From NCBI GenBank assembly GCA_029233985.1, contig JARGOK010000001.1, forward strand, positions 619,096-683,095: a DNA stretch of 64,000 nucleotides. Reading direction: 5' to 3'. Below, piece after piece: positions 43,001 to 51,976 of the stretch; the first letter of the stretch is position 1, and each line of letters begins with the position of its first letter. The position numbers and the translations under genes are program-made. Below the pieces are notes generated by a model. It was not told the DNA's origin. It saw only the letters and a list, made by a program, of their open reading frames with translations, and did no database searches. This DNA is from Candidatus Altimarinota bacterium (GTDB lineage: Bacteria; Patescibacteriota; Gracilibacteria; JAUYGZ01).

Positions 43001-46000
43001 ACTTTGGATACCAGGATCAGAGTGCATCGATCGGTGATTTTGTGTGGAATGATCTCGATGGTGATGGAGTGCAAGATGCTGGTGAGCTGGGAATTGGAAA
43101 TGTCACTGTAGATTTGATTGAAGATACAAATGGTAATGGAATAATAGATGGTGGTGAACCGGTGCTTTCTACCTTGACGACGAGTGGAGCTGGGGCTTTT
43201 GATTTTACAAATCTTTCAGCTGGAAATTATATCGTTGATGTCACAGATACCAATACTGTCCTTACAGGATTTGTCCTGACTGGAGGAACGGATCCTTTGG
43301 TGGTGGCTCTGAATGCTGGACAAGATAAAGATGATGCGGATTTTGGATACCAGCAACAAGACGCAAGTATCGGTGATTTTGTTTGGGATGATAAAGATGG
43401 AGATGGTGTTCAAGATGCTGGTGAACCTGGGATTGTGAATATTACAATTGACCTCATCAGAGATACCAATGGAAATGGAACTCTGGATGGCGGGGAACCA
43501 GTGCTTTTAACAGAAACAACCACTCTGACAGGTGCATATGATTTTACTGCTCTACCAGCTGGAAACTACATTGTGAATGTAACAGACACCAACAATGTTC
43601 TTACAGTCTTTACTCTCACAGGAGGAACAAATCCATTAGCAGTCACAGGACTGACTGCTGGGCAAGACAAAAATGATGCAGACTTTGGGTACCAAGCTCC
43701 TCAAGATGCGAGTATTGGAGACACCATCTGGATGGATTTCAATGGAAGCGGTACTCAGGATACTGGTGAGCCAGGGATCCAAAATGTAACAGTTGATCTC
43801 ATTCGAGACACCAATGGTGATGGGAATATCGATGGAGGTGAACCCATAGTGGGAACACAGACTACGAATGCTGGTGGAAATTATGATTTTATTGGCCTTG
43901 GTCCAGACAACTACATCGTAAATGTAACAGACACCAATAATGTGCTCACTGCACATACGCTTACCGGTGGAACGAATCCCCTAGCGGTGACTCCTCTCGC
44001 GACGAGTGAAGACAAGAATGATGCGGACTTTGGGTACCAACCTCCTGCGACAGCTTTGATTGGAGATTTCATTTGGGACGATCTCAATGGAGATGGAGTA
44101 CAAGATGGAGGTGAACCAGGGATCATAAATGTGACGGTAAACCTCCACTGGGATGTAAATCAGGATGGAAATATCGATGTTGGTGATGTATTGATAGGAA
44201 CGCAGACTACAAATGGAACAGGCAACTATGATTTTACCAATCAGATACCACGTGACTATATCGTTGATGTGACAGACACCAATAATGCTCTGACTGGCTT
44301 TGTACTAACGGGAGGCACTGATCCTCTCCTGGTAGCAGGTTTGGCAATTGGGCAAGACTTTAATACTGCTGATTTTGGTTACCAAGACCAAAGTGCTTCG
44401 ATTGGTGATTTTATTTGGGATGACCTCAATGGTGATGGAATCCAAGATGGTGGTGAACCAGGGATCAACAATGTAACGATTGACCTCTACCGAGACAACA
44501 ACAATGATCAACTGATCGATGGAGGTGATAGCCTCCTCAGTACTCAGACGACTGTGGCTGGAGCTTATGATTTTATAAATCTTACAGCTGGGGATTATAT
44601 CGTCGATGTGACAGATACCAATACTGTCCTTAATGGTTACATCGTGACTGGTGGGTCTGACCCACTGGTTGTTGCTGGTCTGACAGCTGGACAAGATAAA
44701 GATGATGCCGATATTGGATACCAAAAACAAGATGGAAGCATTAGTGGGAAAACTTGGAAAGATGTCGGGAACAATAAGGTTCTTGATTCAAATGATCCTG
44801 GGATTTTTAATGTCACTGTGGATCTCTTTAATGATAATAATGGAGATGGTCTTTTTGATCTAGGAGATACGATTCGTGCAACTCAACAAACAGATATTAG
44901 TGGAGACTATAATTTTATGAATCTTCCGGTAGGAAAATATCTCGTTCAGGTAAATGATATAAACCCTCCTTTGACAGGCCTACTCTTTCAGGATGACAAC
45001 CCTCTTGCCGTAAACCTTTTGGCGTCCCAAGCAATGACTGATATCAACTTCCGCTACTACACGACTGGAGGTGGAGTCAAACGATTCAGAAAAAGCCCTC
45101 CTACAACCCCTCCACCAGAACCTCCAAAGCCTCCGGAAAAACCAGAGGAACCCGAGGAGCCAGAAGAACCAGAAGAACCTCTTCCTCCAGAAGAGCCTCC
45201 TGAAGAACCAGAAATTTTTTATGAAGAACTGGCTAAGTCTGCTCCTTCGAATTGCGACATGATCCATCCTGGCGTGCAGGAAAACATGAGCCTCATCTTT
45301 GAAGGCGAAGGATGTAACGTACGGGACAAAGACATCTGTACTGATGATCCCGTCATGAGCATGGATATCAATCAGCAATCTTGTCTCGAGCTCGATGCAG
45401 ACCGTCCGATCTTCTTTGGAGATTTAGACCTCGATGATGATGCAACACCGTTTATCCAAACCCTAAAGAACACTCAGATTATTAATGAAGGTGATTATGT
45501 CTTTAGCGGAGATGGAAATCACTCGACTGGGAAAGAACAAGAGAAATATAAAAGTGGTGATTGGGAATTCCAACCAGATCGTCTTATGAGACGTATCGAA
45601 GTGGTAAAAACTGCTCTGATTGCCAACTGTATTCCTGTCGAAGATACGATCCCAGTACCAAGAGATGGATTCAGATTTAGAGATCTCCCAGTAGATATTG
45701 ATCCAAGTGATGAGATCATGTATTTCACAGCTCGTGTTTTTTACACTGGTTACAAGCACGGTGTGATCAATGGATACAATGATCTCATGGCACGTCCGTT
45801 TGAGTATGCTAAGAATGCAGAAATTGCTGCGATACTCCTCCGAGCTGCACATGCTATTCCTGCTGACTACGACATGGTGACAGGTGCATGGTACCAGCGG
45901 TACATGCACTTTGCCCATAACAATGGGATCTTTAATAATGTTCAAGCGATTCCAATTGAATATATGACACGTAAGGATTTTGCGAAAGTCTTGATTCGTG

Positions 46001-47061
46001 TGATGTCCTATAATCCAAACTCTTCGATCCATGGATATATCGAACGAGTCAATATTGCAAAACAAGCATACTATGAATACGAGACCAACCGTCCGATTCC
46101 TGCACTTAAAAACTTTGATATTGTTCCTCTGAAATGTGTCGAGGAAGAAGTGGCAAGTTGTCATGAGCATCAGCCAGACCGACCTCTGAAGTTTACAGAT
46201 ATGTCGAGCAAGCATTTTGCTTCGCCATACACTGAGATCCTCCGAACAACGATGATCAAAGCTGATGGAGATTTCATCGTCAGTGGACACGGAAACCCTT
46301 CGACAGGTCGTCAGCAAGAAGCGTATAGAAAAGGACGATGGGAATATCAGCCGGAACGCTCTGCTACTCGATTGGAAATGCTCAAGACTGCACTGGTTGC
46401 AAACTGTATTCCTGTCGAAGATGAGATCCCAGTTCCTGAAGATGGGTTCAGATTTAGAGATGTGTCTGTGCGCACTAGCCCATCAAATGAATCAAAGCAC
46501 TTTATTGCTCGTGTTGTTTACACAGCCTACAAGCATGGCCTCCTTACGGGAGGAATGGAACGAAAAGCCCGTCCTCTAGACCCGATTAATCGAGTTGAGT
46601 CGGTTGTTCTTCTCACACGAGCCTCACGGTTGATCGACGATAACTTTAGACCATTGCCGATACCATTTACAGATATGAGCGATGACCAGTGGTATGCGAG
46701 AGAAATATCTTATGCCTACCAGCATGGACTCGTCGGAGGATTTGGTGATGGAAGCTTCAAAGGTGATCGGCTCTTGAAACGATCTGAAATGGCAAAACTT
46801 TTGATTACCTTTATGGCGACAAATAAGCAAAAGGGAATTCGTCAATACATGAATAAAGTCATTCAGTATTACAAGCTGCATGAACGAACTGACGTCGCAT
46901 ACCCCGACAGAACAGATGATGAATATTCTCAATTACGAGAAAACTATATAAAGGCTCGAGAAAAAAGAGATCAGCAAATGAAAGAAAGGAGAGCAAATGA
47001 CCAAGCTTCTCTCTCGAATTGGTTCGACTTTATTGTCGGTTCGATCTTAGGAACAGAGTAA
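40003..47061 (+). CDS. giant SLH surface protein with SdrD B-like repeats, 2352 aa
   Basis: A secreted protein with a signal peptide (1-37, ending SASA). The N-terminal region (38-490) is beta-rich and resembles the adhesin-like modules that precede DUF11 domains. DUF11/CARDB-like domains follow (about 490-775), then eight tandem SdrD B-like repeats of about 114 residues (about 780-1690), each starting IGDFVWxDxDGDGVQD. Their Asp-rich loops should bind Ca2+ and stiffen the stalk. A Pro/Glu-rich linker follows (about 1690-1745), then two copies of a Cys-containing SLH-type anchoring block (about 1765-2040 and 2045-2290) with TLKNTQI, GNHSTG and FRFRD motifs. It is likely the main surface fibre or adhesin. 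Its 3' end overlaps convergent aroE by 15 bp. Confidence 0.92.
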   Translation: MKKFLSTLSPTTKRVASASLAIGLVAVSVLRWISASAQIPSGYVEFYIPGETQQVWDMFEDMDNNPDLVEADGLHMVIGVASPLDSSTVYYDHWEDGYDFDENNPDATADIKVTLNKGGVQEWESSNIPVDPRGSTTHFDGRDKIFVAGGPVTVTIASWPESIGTVFSFAAEVLPTGSLSNSYTLPVGENLAGAPENYVDFTKTYLLVQALEDTTTVTIDDPTIGGVEVNTVLNRGEVAQLFHANAGTTVVGSKNVQVQFFIGNAHSGQSSEMRGLTLSPTSQWSNTYYAPVGSFGTNEADIYLYNPNASQITIDFEDKTGTGSFTINAGETKSYEDGAGRYVPDNSGALLSSTNTFWGISTVDTESATYDWAYSLVPENALSEDYILGWAPGSSEGVPTVNGSPVFITAVNDDTDIFIDYSPADGTIDQTYNLNKLDNQKVFDPDFDNTGMSISSTSPIAVAWGEDPSTASSGSPYLDVGYTTLPILPVWIDVVLTIDKTANPTTVPVTPGQTSTFTIVTATENFPVNDVDVVDILPPGWNYVNDSTTITLPNLSQITGGSANPSIASQTLTWDLSQNMSMNETLTIVFQGITTAGVSTGYNRNDAIASGTRLSGAQIFSPVDKAFVYIPTLTIDLDTSTPNTVAGQSANYSLLLSNDGNGSVTNVTSSVPLPAGFTFASQMITENNATRTTSLNPTLGDNILNWGTWDIGNGGSVTIDFVVNIGGGVGVGTYDTTANGTSTETGAIDDAGTVGADPDTPPGTDPETDEDVTIVLNNGTIGDLVWFDTNGDGTVDGNESGAPNVTVGLYQDNAVVGVFDGSDTLITSLTTDGSGAYDFTLLPAGNYIVDVTDTNNVLTTYAQTGGSNPTFVTGLTNTQDFNTADFGFQPPQDASIGDFVWNDLDGDGVQDGGEPGINNVTVDLIQDTNGNGTIDGGEPVLSTLTTNGSGAYDFTNLGPGNYIVNLTDTNTALTGFVLTGGTTPVAITPLAISQDKNDVDFGYQDQSASIGDFVWNDLDGDGVQDAGELGIGNVTVDLIEDTNGNGIIDGGEPVLSTLTTSGAGAFDFTNLSAGNYIVDVTDTNTVLTGFVLTGGTDPLVVALNAGQDKDDADFGYQQQDASIGDFVWDDKDGDGVQDAGEPGIVNITIDLIRDTNGNGTLDGGEPVLLTETTTLTGAYDFTALPAGNYIVNVTDTNNVLTVFTLTGGTNPLAVTGLTAGQDKNDADFGYQAPQDASIGDTIWMDFNGSGTQDTGEPGIQNVTVDLIRDTNGDGNIDGGEPIVGTQTTNAGGNYDFIGLGPDNYIVNVTDTNNVLTAHTLTGGTNPLAVTPLATSEDKNDADFGYQPPATALIGDFIWDDLNGDGVQDGGEPGIINVTVNLHWDVNQDGNIDVGDVLIGTQTTNGTGNYDFTNQIPRDYIVDVTDTNNALTGFVLTGGTDPLLVAGLAIGQDFNTADFGYQDQSASIGDFIWDDLNGDGIQDGGEPGINNVTIDLYRDNNNDQLIDGGDSLLSTQTTVAGAYDFINLTAGDYIVDVTDTNTVLNGYIVTGGSDPLVVAGLTAGQDKDDADIGYQKQDGSISGKTWKDVGNNKVLDSNDPGIFNVTVDLFNDNNGDGLFDLGDTIRATQQTDISGDYNFMNLPVGKYLVQVNDINPPLTGLLFQDDNPLAVNLLASQAMTDINFRYYTTGGGVKRFRKSPPTTPPPEPPKPPEKPEEPEEPEEPEEPLPPEEPPEEPEIFYEELAKSAPSNCDMIHPGVQENMSLIFEGEGCNVRDKDICTDDPVMSMDINQQSCLELDADRPIFFGDLDLDDDATPFIQTLKNTQIINEGDYVFSGDGNHSTGKEQEKYKSGDWEFQPDRLMRRIEVVKTALIANCIPVEDTIPVPRDGFRFRDLPVDIDPSDEIMYFTARVFYTGYKHGVINGYNDLMARPFEYAKNAEIAAILLRAAHAIPADYDMVTGAWYQRYMHFAHNNGIFNNVQAIPIEYMTRKDFAKVLIRVMSYNPNSSIHGYIERVNIAKQAYYEYETNRPIPALKNFDIVPLKCVEEEVASCHEHQPDRPLKFTDMSSKHFASPYTEILRTTMIKADGDFIVSGHGNPSTGRQQEAYRKGRWEYQPERSATRLEMLKTALVANCIPVEDEIPVPEDGFRFRDVSVRTSPSNESKHFIARVVYTAYKHGLLTGGMERKARPLDPINRVESVVLLTRASRLIDDNFRPLPIPFTDMSDDQWYAREISYAYQHGLVGGFGDGSFKGDRLLKRSEMAKLLITFMATNKQKGIRQYMNKVIQYYKLHERTDVAYPDRTDDEYSQLRENYIKAREKRDQQMKERRANDQASLSNWFDFIVGSILGTE
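42340..45070 (+). repeat. eight tandem ~342-bp coding repeats (SdrD B-like)
   Basis: The units begin near 42343, 42684, 43030, 43362, 43707, 44052, 44393 and 44733. Units 2 and 3 share long nearly identical nucleotide runs around their GATCTCGATGGTGATGGAGT segments, and units 6 and 7 are similarly close. This level of nucleotide identity points to recent duplication or gene conversion. The eighth unit is the most diverged. Confidence 0.9.
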
Positions 47062-47895
47062 TGATTCCATGAGCTTGACCGGGGGTTCCATTCCTCCGGT
47101 GAAGGCTCTGGATTGCTCTACTGCTTGCCAGAGAAACATGCGATCCCCGCACACTATTTGAGCTCCAGCTTTTTTTGCTTGGATAAGAAATTGTGTTGTT
47201 TTTGGATTGTAGATGATATCGACATAAGTACGATCAGCTGTGAACCAACTGGGGTCTGTCAAAACACAGGCATCGACGTTTGGATGCATTCCGACTGGAG
47301 TGGTGTTTACGATGAGCTTCCAATTGTCTTTTGGATCGAGTTCGTCGTACCCAAGTGTCACTGCCATCCCCCGTTGTAGAGAGGCGCCTTGGCGCGCTCC
47401 CGCGGGGTTACGCGAAGCAACCGACACCTGAAAGCCATGGTCAGCGAGAACAGCAATGATCGCCTGAGCAGCCCCTCCAGAACCCAACACGAGCGCCTTA
47501 GCCTCAGGGCGAGGAAATGAATTTTCGCCTTCAGTTATCCCAACCTCCTCCAAGGATTTTTTAAATCCCACATAATCTGTATTATCTCCAACCAATCTTA
47601 CTGATCCCTCAGCTCCCACCTTTCTCACAATTGTATTCACCGCACCCACCTTTTGTGCCCTCTCCGTCAGTTCATCAAGAAAAGGTATCACTGTTTTTTT
47701 GTGCGGAATAGTGACCGAAAAGCCATCCCAAGCTCCTTTTCTCATCTCATGTATTCTTTTTTGAAGATCTTTCGGTGCTGTATCACAATAAACATACTCT
47801 CTATCAGTCAATTGAAGCTCTTTGAAGACAGTGTTATGTAGTTTTGGCGAAAAAGAGTGAGAAACCGGGTAACCAAGGATCGCGTATGTTTTCAT
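47047..47895 (-). CDS. aroE: shikimate dehydrogenase
   Basis: AroE reduces 3-dehydroshikimate to shikimate with NADPH in aromatic amino acid synthesis. From the ATG at 47895 it is 282 residues, normal for the family. It shows the substrate-binding SHSFSP near the N-terminus, the catalytic Lys in TIPHKK, NTDYVGF, the NADP-binding GSGGAAQA, and VNTTPVGMHP. A short GC-rich, palindrome-bearing insertion encoding ARQGASLQRG lies after the ASRNP segment of the nucleotide-binding domain (47376-47424). No other shikimate genes are nearby. It is convergent with the giant surface gene, overlapping it by 15 bp. Confidence 0.95.
   Translation of the reverse strand: MKTYAILGYPVSHSFSPKLHNTVFKELQLTDREYVYCDTAPKDLQKRIHEMRKGAWDGFSVTIPHKKTVIPFLDELTERAQKVGAVNTIVRKVGAEGSVRLVGDNTDYVGFKKSLEEVGITEGENSFPRPEAKALVLGSGGAAQAIIAVLADHGFQVSVASRNPAGARQGASLQRGMAVTLGYDELDPKDNWKLIVNTTPVGMHPNVDACVLTDPSWFTADRTYVDIIYNPKTTQFLIQAKKAGAQIVCGDRMFLWQAVEQSRAFTGGMEPPVKLMESLLCS
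47376..47424. repeat. GC-rich palindromic insertion inside aroE
   Basis: This stretch is markedly richer in GC than its surroundings. It contains GCGCC-TT-GGCGC (47384-47395) and the palindrome CCCGCGGG (47399-47406), followed by TTACGCGAAGCAACC. It stays in frame with aroE and falls at a surface turn of the NADP domain. Confidence 0.55.
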
Positions 47896-48064
47896 AATGC
47901 ACACTCAAGAAGTACGTCAGCCATAGGCTACTGGTTTTTAAGCTGATCATGCAAGAATTTCAGGTTTATTAGACCTGGCACCTCCAACTTTTTGGGTTCT
48001 TGAAAACTCTTATTCATCCTTTTCACACCACAACCACGGTGTTTACACCAGCCACATAAAATGC

Positions 48065-48070
48065 TATAAT
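48065..48070 (+). promoter_or_regulatory. -10 box of the second giant surface gene
   Basis: TATAAT lies 46 bp upstream of the chosen ATG, and transcription should begin near 48077. That excludes the in-frame ATG at 48074. GGAG at 48105-48108 precedes the ATG at 48116 by a suitable distance. Confidence 0.65.
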
Positions 48071-48115
48071 AGTATGATGTCTTTATACAATATGATCTTT
48101 TTCTGGAGAAAAATA

Positions 48116-51100
48116 ATGGCTCTAATACGTCGAAGAACAGCTTTTATCGCAGGGATCACTGCCCTATTTCTAATGTCACTCGTCGGTCAAAAACTTGATA
48201 TCCAAAATATCTGGGCAGCTCCAGGTGATACTTTTCGGGTAAGCGAATACTTTTTGAGCTCAGGAACTTATACTGGAACAGCACACAATCTTATGCTTGA
48301 TCAGGACCTCACGAATAATTACTTTGTCATTATTCAAGGAAGCGATGGAGATACGACTAGCAATAATGACCGTGGGCCAGATGAAAACTATGTAGCCCTC
48401 TCTGCTGATCCCTTTGGAAGCGGTGATCTTCCTGTATCAGCTGGAACGAATGTTCTTGGCCTCACAAGGAATAATTCTGTGAATTCATGGGTGGGAGTAG
48501 TGACTGTCATAGAATGTGTAACAGACTGCAACAATACAGGTTTCAAACTATTGGATGTCCAACAGGTGATCTCCAATGGCGTTACAACATCTGGAAATGA
48601 CACCTCAGACACCAACTGGTCGGATATCAATCAGGTTATGCTTATGGGAGGATTTAACGGTGCAGGATGCCACACGGCTGAGAGCAGCTCTGCAAACTCG
48701 AAAGTATGCCACACACGTTTTTTTCCTTCTGGGAGCAACTTAATCAACTGGTCGAGAAATAATGCAGGCGCAACTCTTTCGACCTCTACGAGCACTGTCA
48801 TGGTGCTGGAATGGGGAGCCGAATGGAATGTACAGAGAGTGAACGTGACAGGGACAGCTGGAGGAAATGGGGCAAATACTCCAGGAGAGTACAATACTGC
48901 TGTTATCAATTCTGTTGCTCGAGAAAATACTTGGGTCTGGGGAACAGGCCACACGACTGACCAGGGAATTGGAGATGCTGCAGAAGGAACGATTATCACT
49001 CTCGGAAATGGTGTGGATACCAATCCGAACGAAGCAACAGTTGCCATTGGACAAGAATATAATGATACGAAGAATTTTGAAGTGTATGCTCTCACCCATG
49101 AGGACCTCTTGGTCGATTATCGGTTTAAAACCGATGGTGATGTCAATGCCCTTACTTTTGATCAATCGGTAAATGTGGCCAATGATGGCTCTGCTCGAAT
49201 GGCCTTGTCGTACAATGGACTGAATGGGACAGGGAATGCCTATCCTCGTCCTCACTTCTCCGCTCGCTATACTTCAAACAATACAATTCGCCTCGAACGA
49301 AGGCGTTTTGGACAAAACTTCCCAGCCTGGATTCAGGGAATTGATTTTTCGAATATAGTACCTGGAGTCGACCTTTCGACCTCGACCAAAACAGATAATG
49401 ATGTCGACAACAACATCGTACCTGGCCAAACGATCACCTACTCTATCACTCTCATCAACTCAGGACTAGTGAACGCGACTGGGTTGGATATCGATGATGT
49501 AGTCAATACCAACCTTGAAAATGTGGATGTTCAGAGTATTACAAATTGTGGAGGAGCTCTTACCGACAACTCCACAGCAGCTGCAATAAATATTGATAAT
49601 GCTGATGTGAATGTTGGAGTCAACTGCGTTGTTGTCTTCACTGCTGATGTAAAAGCAGGTCTTGGAGGTGGGACTCTCATCCCAAATACTGCTCAAATAA
49701 GTGCTTCGAATGAAGGGAGTGCTGCCTTCAGTCTCAACTCTCCGAACCTAATGGTAAATGCCAACAGTGACCTTGAAGTGACTATTACAGCAGATCAGGC
49801 AGAAGTAGCGAAGAATGCCCCCTTAGAATACACCATTACCGTTACGAACAATGGTCCATCAGATACGACGAATGTTACCATCAGTGATGTCTTACCGAGT
49901 GGCGTGAGCTTTGACTCTTCACTGGCGAGCCAAGGAGCCTTTGATGAGAATACCGGACTCTGGACAGTGGGAATTCTTTTGAATGGAAACACTGCAACTC
50001 TCAAGATCAATGTCACTTCTGATGATGACGCTGGTGCTTCGGTGACAAATACTGCTGCCCTCAATCTCTCCATTCCAGCTGATTTTAACATTGCAAATAG
50101 TGTGGATAGCGTCATGACTCTTATTACCGGGGGTGGCTCTAGTGGTGGAGGTGGTGGACGGAGAAATAGCTTTGGAATCTGTGGGAACGGAAAGAATGAA
50201 GCAAATGAACAGTGTGATGATGGGAATATCGAAAGTGGAGATGGGTGTAGTTCGAGCTGTCAGATGGAATTGGAAGTATCCTTTCTTGACAATCTTGCAA
50301 ACTCTGCCCCATCGGCCGAAGTGACACCAGAGCTAATTGAAGCACCTGAAATTGATCCTGCAATTGAACTTGAGACAACGCTACTTTTCACTGACCAAAC
50401 CTGCACTGATGACCCACGCTACAATGTCCCAGACAGTGGCGAACGATGCCTAATGTATGACGAGGAACGCCCCCTACTCTTCTCGGATATCGAGAACTTG
50501 GGAGCAACCGCAGACACCATAAATACACTGAAAAACACCCAGATAAAGACAACCGGTGAATACGTTTTTAGTGGTTCTGGAAATCACTCCAGTGGAAATG
50601 AAGAAGGAGTCTTTTCCGAAGGAGACTGGCCTTTCAGTCCCCTTTCAAATGTCAGTCGGATCGAAGTGGTCAAAACCCTCATGATCACGAATTGTCTACC
50701 GATTGCAGATAAAATCCCTGCCCCGAGAGATGAATTCCGATTCAAAGATATACCACAGTCGATTCCACCATCAGATGAAATGATGCACTATACGGCTCGC
50801 GTCATGTATAGCGCTTATCTCCACGGAGTCATTACAGGATACGAAGATGGTATGGCTCGTCCTTTTGAACCCGCGAGTTTTGCAGAAGTCATCACTATGC
50901 TGACGAGAGCGTCACATGTGATCCCAAATGATTACGCCATTTCAGATGCGAATTGGTACCGTGGGTCACTAGAATTTGTAAAAAAGAATAATATTCGCAA
51001 AGGGATTGGCAATGGCCTGAAGGATCCGGTTTCACGTGAAGACTATGCAACGATGCTCATGCGAATCATGGCATTTAATCCAAACCCTGAGGTTTTTGGA

Positions 51101-51205
51101 TATGTCCAAGAACTTCATGGGAAAACTACTCCTCCACAACGTGACTTGAGCTCTTTTGACCAACGACCAGAACAGTGCCAGTACATTAGCCCCAAAGCAG
51201 ATTAA
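48116..51205 (+). CDS. SLH-type surface protein with DUF11 and Cys-rich DUF4215 modules, 1029 aa
   Basis: A signal peptide (1-34, ending NIWAAP) is followed by a large beta-rich N-terminal domain (to about 400). Two DUF11-like domains follow (about 415-670, with TITVTNNGPSDTTNVTISDVLP). Next is a Gly/Ser hinge and a DUF4215 Cys-rich module (CGNGKNEANEQCDDGN, then GDGCSSSCQ, near 686-718). The C-terminal third is an SLH-type anchoring block (about 760-1010) with TLKNTQI, GNHSSG and FRFKDIP that clearly matches the duplicated block of the 2352-residue protein. The ATG at 48116 is chosen from the promoter and a GGAG ribosome-binding site. Its 3' end overlaps the convergent TrmB-family gene by 20 bp. 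Confidence 0.9.
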   Translation: MALIRRRTAFIAGITALFLMSLVGQKLDIQNIWAAPGDTFRVSEYFLSSGTYTGTAHNLMLDQDLTNNYFVIIQGSDGDTTSNNDRGPDENYVALSADPFGSGDLPVSAGTNVLGLTRNNSVNSWVGVVTVIECVTDCNNTGFKLLDVQQVISNGVTTSGNDTSDTNWSDINQVMLMGGFNGAGCHTAESSSANSKVCHTRFFPSGSNLINWSRNNAGATLSTSTSTVMVLEWGAEWNVQRVNVTGTAGGNGANTPGEYNTAVINSVARENTWVWGTGHTTDQGIGDAAEGTIITLGNGVDTNPNEATVAIGQEYNDTKNFEVYALTHEDLLVDYRFKTDGDVNALTFDQSVNVANDGSARMALSYNGLNGTGNAYPRPHFSARYTSNNTIRLERRRFGQNFPAWIQGIDFSNIVPGVDLSTSTKTDNDVDNNIVPGQTITYSITLINSGLVNATGLDIDDVVNTNLENVDVQSITNCGGALTDNSTAAAINIDNADVNVGVNCVVVFTADVKAGLGGGTLIPNTAQISASNEGSAAFSLNSPNLMVNANSDLEVTITADQAEVAKNAPLEYTITVTNNGPSDTTNVTISDVLPSGVSFDSSLASQGAFDENTGLWTVGILLNGNTATLKINVTSDDDAGASVTNTAALNLSIPADFNIANSVDSVMTLITGGGSSGGGGGRRNSFGICGNGKNEANEQCDDGNIESGDGCSSSCQMELEVSFLDNLANSAPSAEVTPELIEAPEIDPAIELETTLLFTDQTCTDDPRYNVPDSGERCLMYDEERPLLFSDIENLGATADTINTLKNTQIKTTGEYVFSGSGNHSSGNEEGVFSEGDWPFSPLSNVSRIEVVKTLMITNCLPIADKIPAPRDEFRFKDIPQSIPPSDEMMHYTARVMYSAYLHGVITGYEDGMARPFEPASFAEVITMLTRASHVIPNDYAISDANWYRGSLEFVKKNNIRKGIGNGLKDPVSREDYATMLMRIMAFNPNPEVFGYVQELHGKTTPPQRDLSSFDQRPEQCQYISPKAD

Positions 51206-51917
51206 AAAAAGATTGATGGCTTTTTGCGAGAGATGAATTGTAGATCTCAACAGCTGAAAGGTCTGATTTTCCAAAAGAAATGAGAAAAATCTTTTCTTTG
51301 CAGATAATCATATCGGACTGCAGATCTGTCCCCAATGGCAAAACTTTCATTTGATGCCGTTCAGATTCAAATTTCTCCATGTATTCGTGAGCTACTGCAT
51401 TGTCTACAAGAAGCTCGCGCGCCTTTCCTCCTTGTTTTTTGAGAGCTTGAGGAATTTTTTCGTAATATTGCGGCATCACTTCTTTCATCAGCTGAGCATT
51501 AAAAAGTGCTGAGAAGGATTCTTCCTTGAGCACTTGTTCGTACATCTGCATCACTTTGTCTTTACCTTCGAATAATTTCGTCTTGGGCGTCATTGTCAGC
51601 TTTTTTTGGAGTAATTCGAGCTCAGGGAGCTTTTCTTTGAAGTGAATCATCGTTTGGTCAAGACTTCTTTTGCGGGCATTAATGACATTTTCAATTTCCG
51701 AAACATCTACTGTTTTAAAGTACTTCACTCCAGATCGTTCGAATTCTTCAACAAGACCCAGGTTTTCAAGAGCCTGAAGAATCAAATACATGGTCGATCG
51801 AGGCGTACCGATATGCTTGGCTATTACGCTAGCAGGCTGAGCACCGAGTTCTAATAATCGGAGATATGTCTCTCCTTCATTTTTTTTGGCCCCGAGATCT
51901 CTGAGGAAGTCTTTCAT
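51186..51917 (-). CDS. TrmB-family transcriptional regulator
   Basis: A 243-residue cytoplasmic DNA-binding protein. The N-terminal winged helix (about 1-75; GAKKNEGETYLRLLELG, then PRSTMYLILQALENLGLV) is the TrmB type. A coiled-coil linker (80-110) and a C-terminal ligand-binding-like domain with phospholipase-D-like fold features (about 115-243) follow. In Archaea the family controls sugar uptake and metabolism, and in CPR bacteria the ligand is generally unknown. An inverted repeat just upstream of its start (51924-51959) suggests autoregulation. It is divergent from nothing and lies directly downstream of the ncRNA terminator. Confidence 0.85.
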   Translation of the reverse strand: MKDFLRDLGAKKNEGETYLRLLELGAQPASVIAKHIGTPRSTMYLILQALENLGLVEEFERSGVKYFKTVDVSEIENVINARKRSLDQTMIHFKEKLPELELLQKKLTMTPKTKLFEGKDKVMQMYEQVLKEESFSALFNAQLMKEVMPQYYEKIPQALKKQGGKARELLVDNAVAHEYMEKFESERHQMKVLPLGTDLQSDMIICKEKIFLISFGKSDLSAVEIYNSSLAKSHQSFFNLLWG

Positions 51918-51923
51918 GGCTTT

Positions 51924-51959
51924 TGTCAGTTAATATCAACATGTCGTATTTTACTGACA
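51924..51959. promoter_or_regulatory. inverted repeat (candidate operator) before the TrmB-family gene
   Basis: TGTCAGT (51924-51930) and ACTGACA (51953-51959) are perfect inverted repeats separated by 22 bp. They lie between a possible minus-strand promoter (TTGAAT, 16 bp, TAAAAT) and the ATG at 51917, as an autoregulatory operator would. Confidence 0.5.
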
Positions 51960-51976
51960 TTTTGTAAATATTCAAA

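Noticed and set aside
42340-45070. Tandem repeats taken as a CRISPR array or minisatellite
   Set aside because: The 342-bp period stays in one reading frame and encodes SdrD B-like domains.
47113-47841. Plus-strand frames inside aroE
   Set aside because: They are shadows of aroE, which has complete family motifs.
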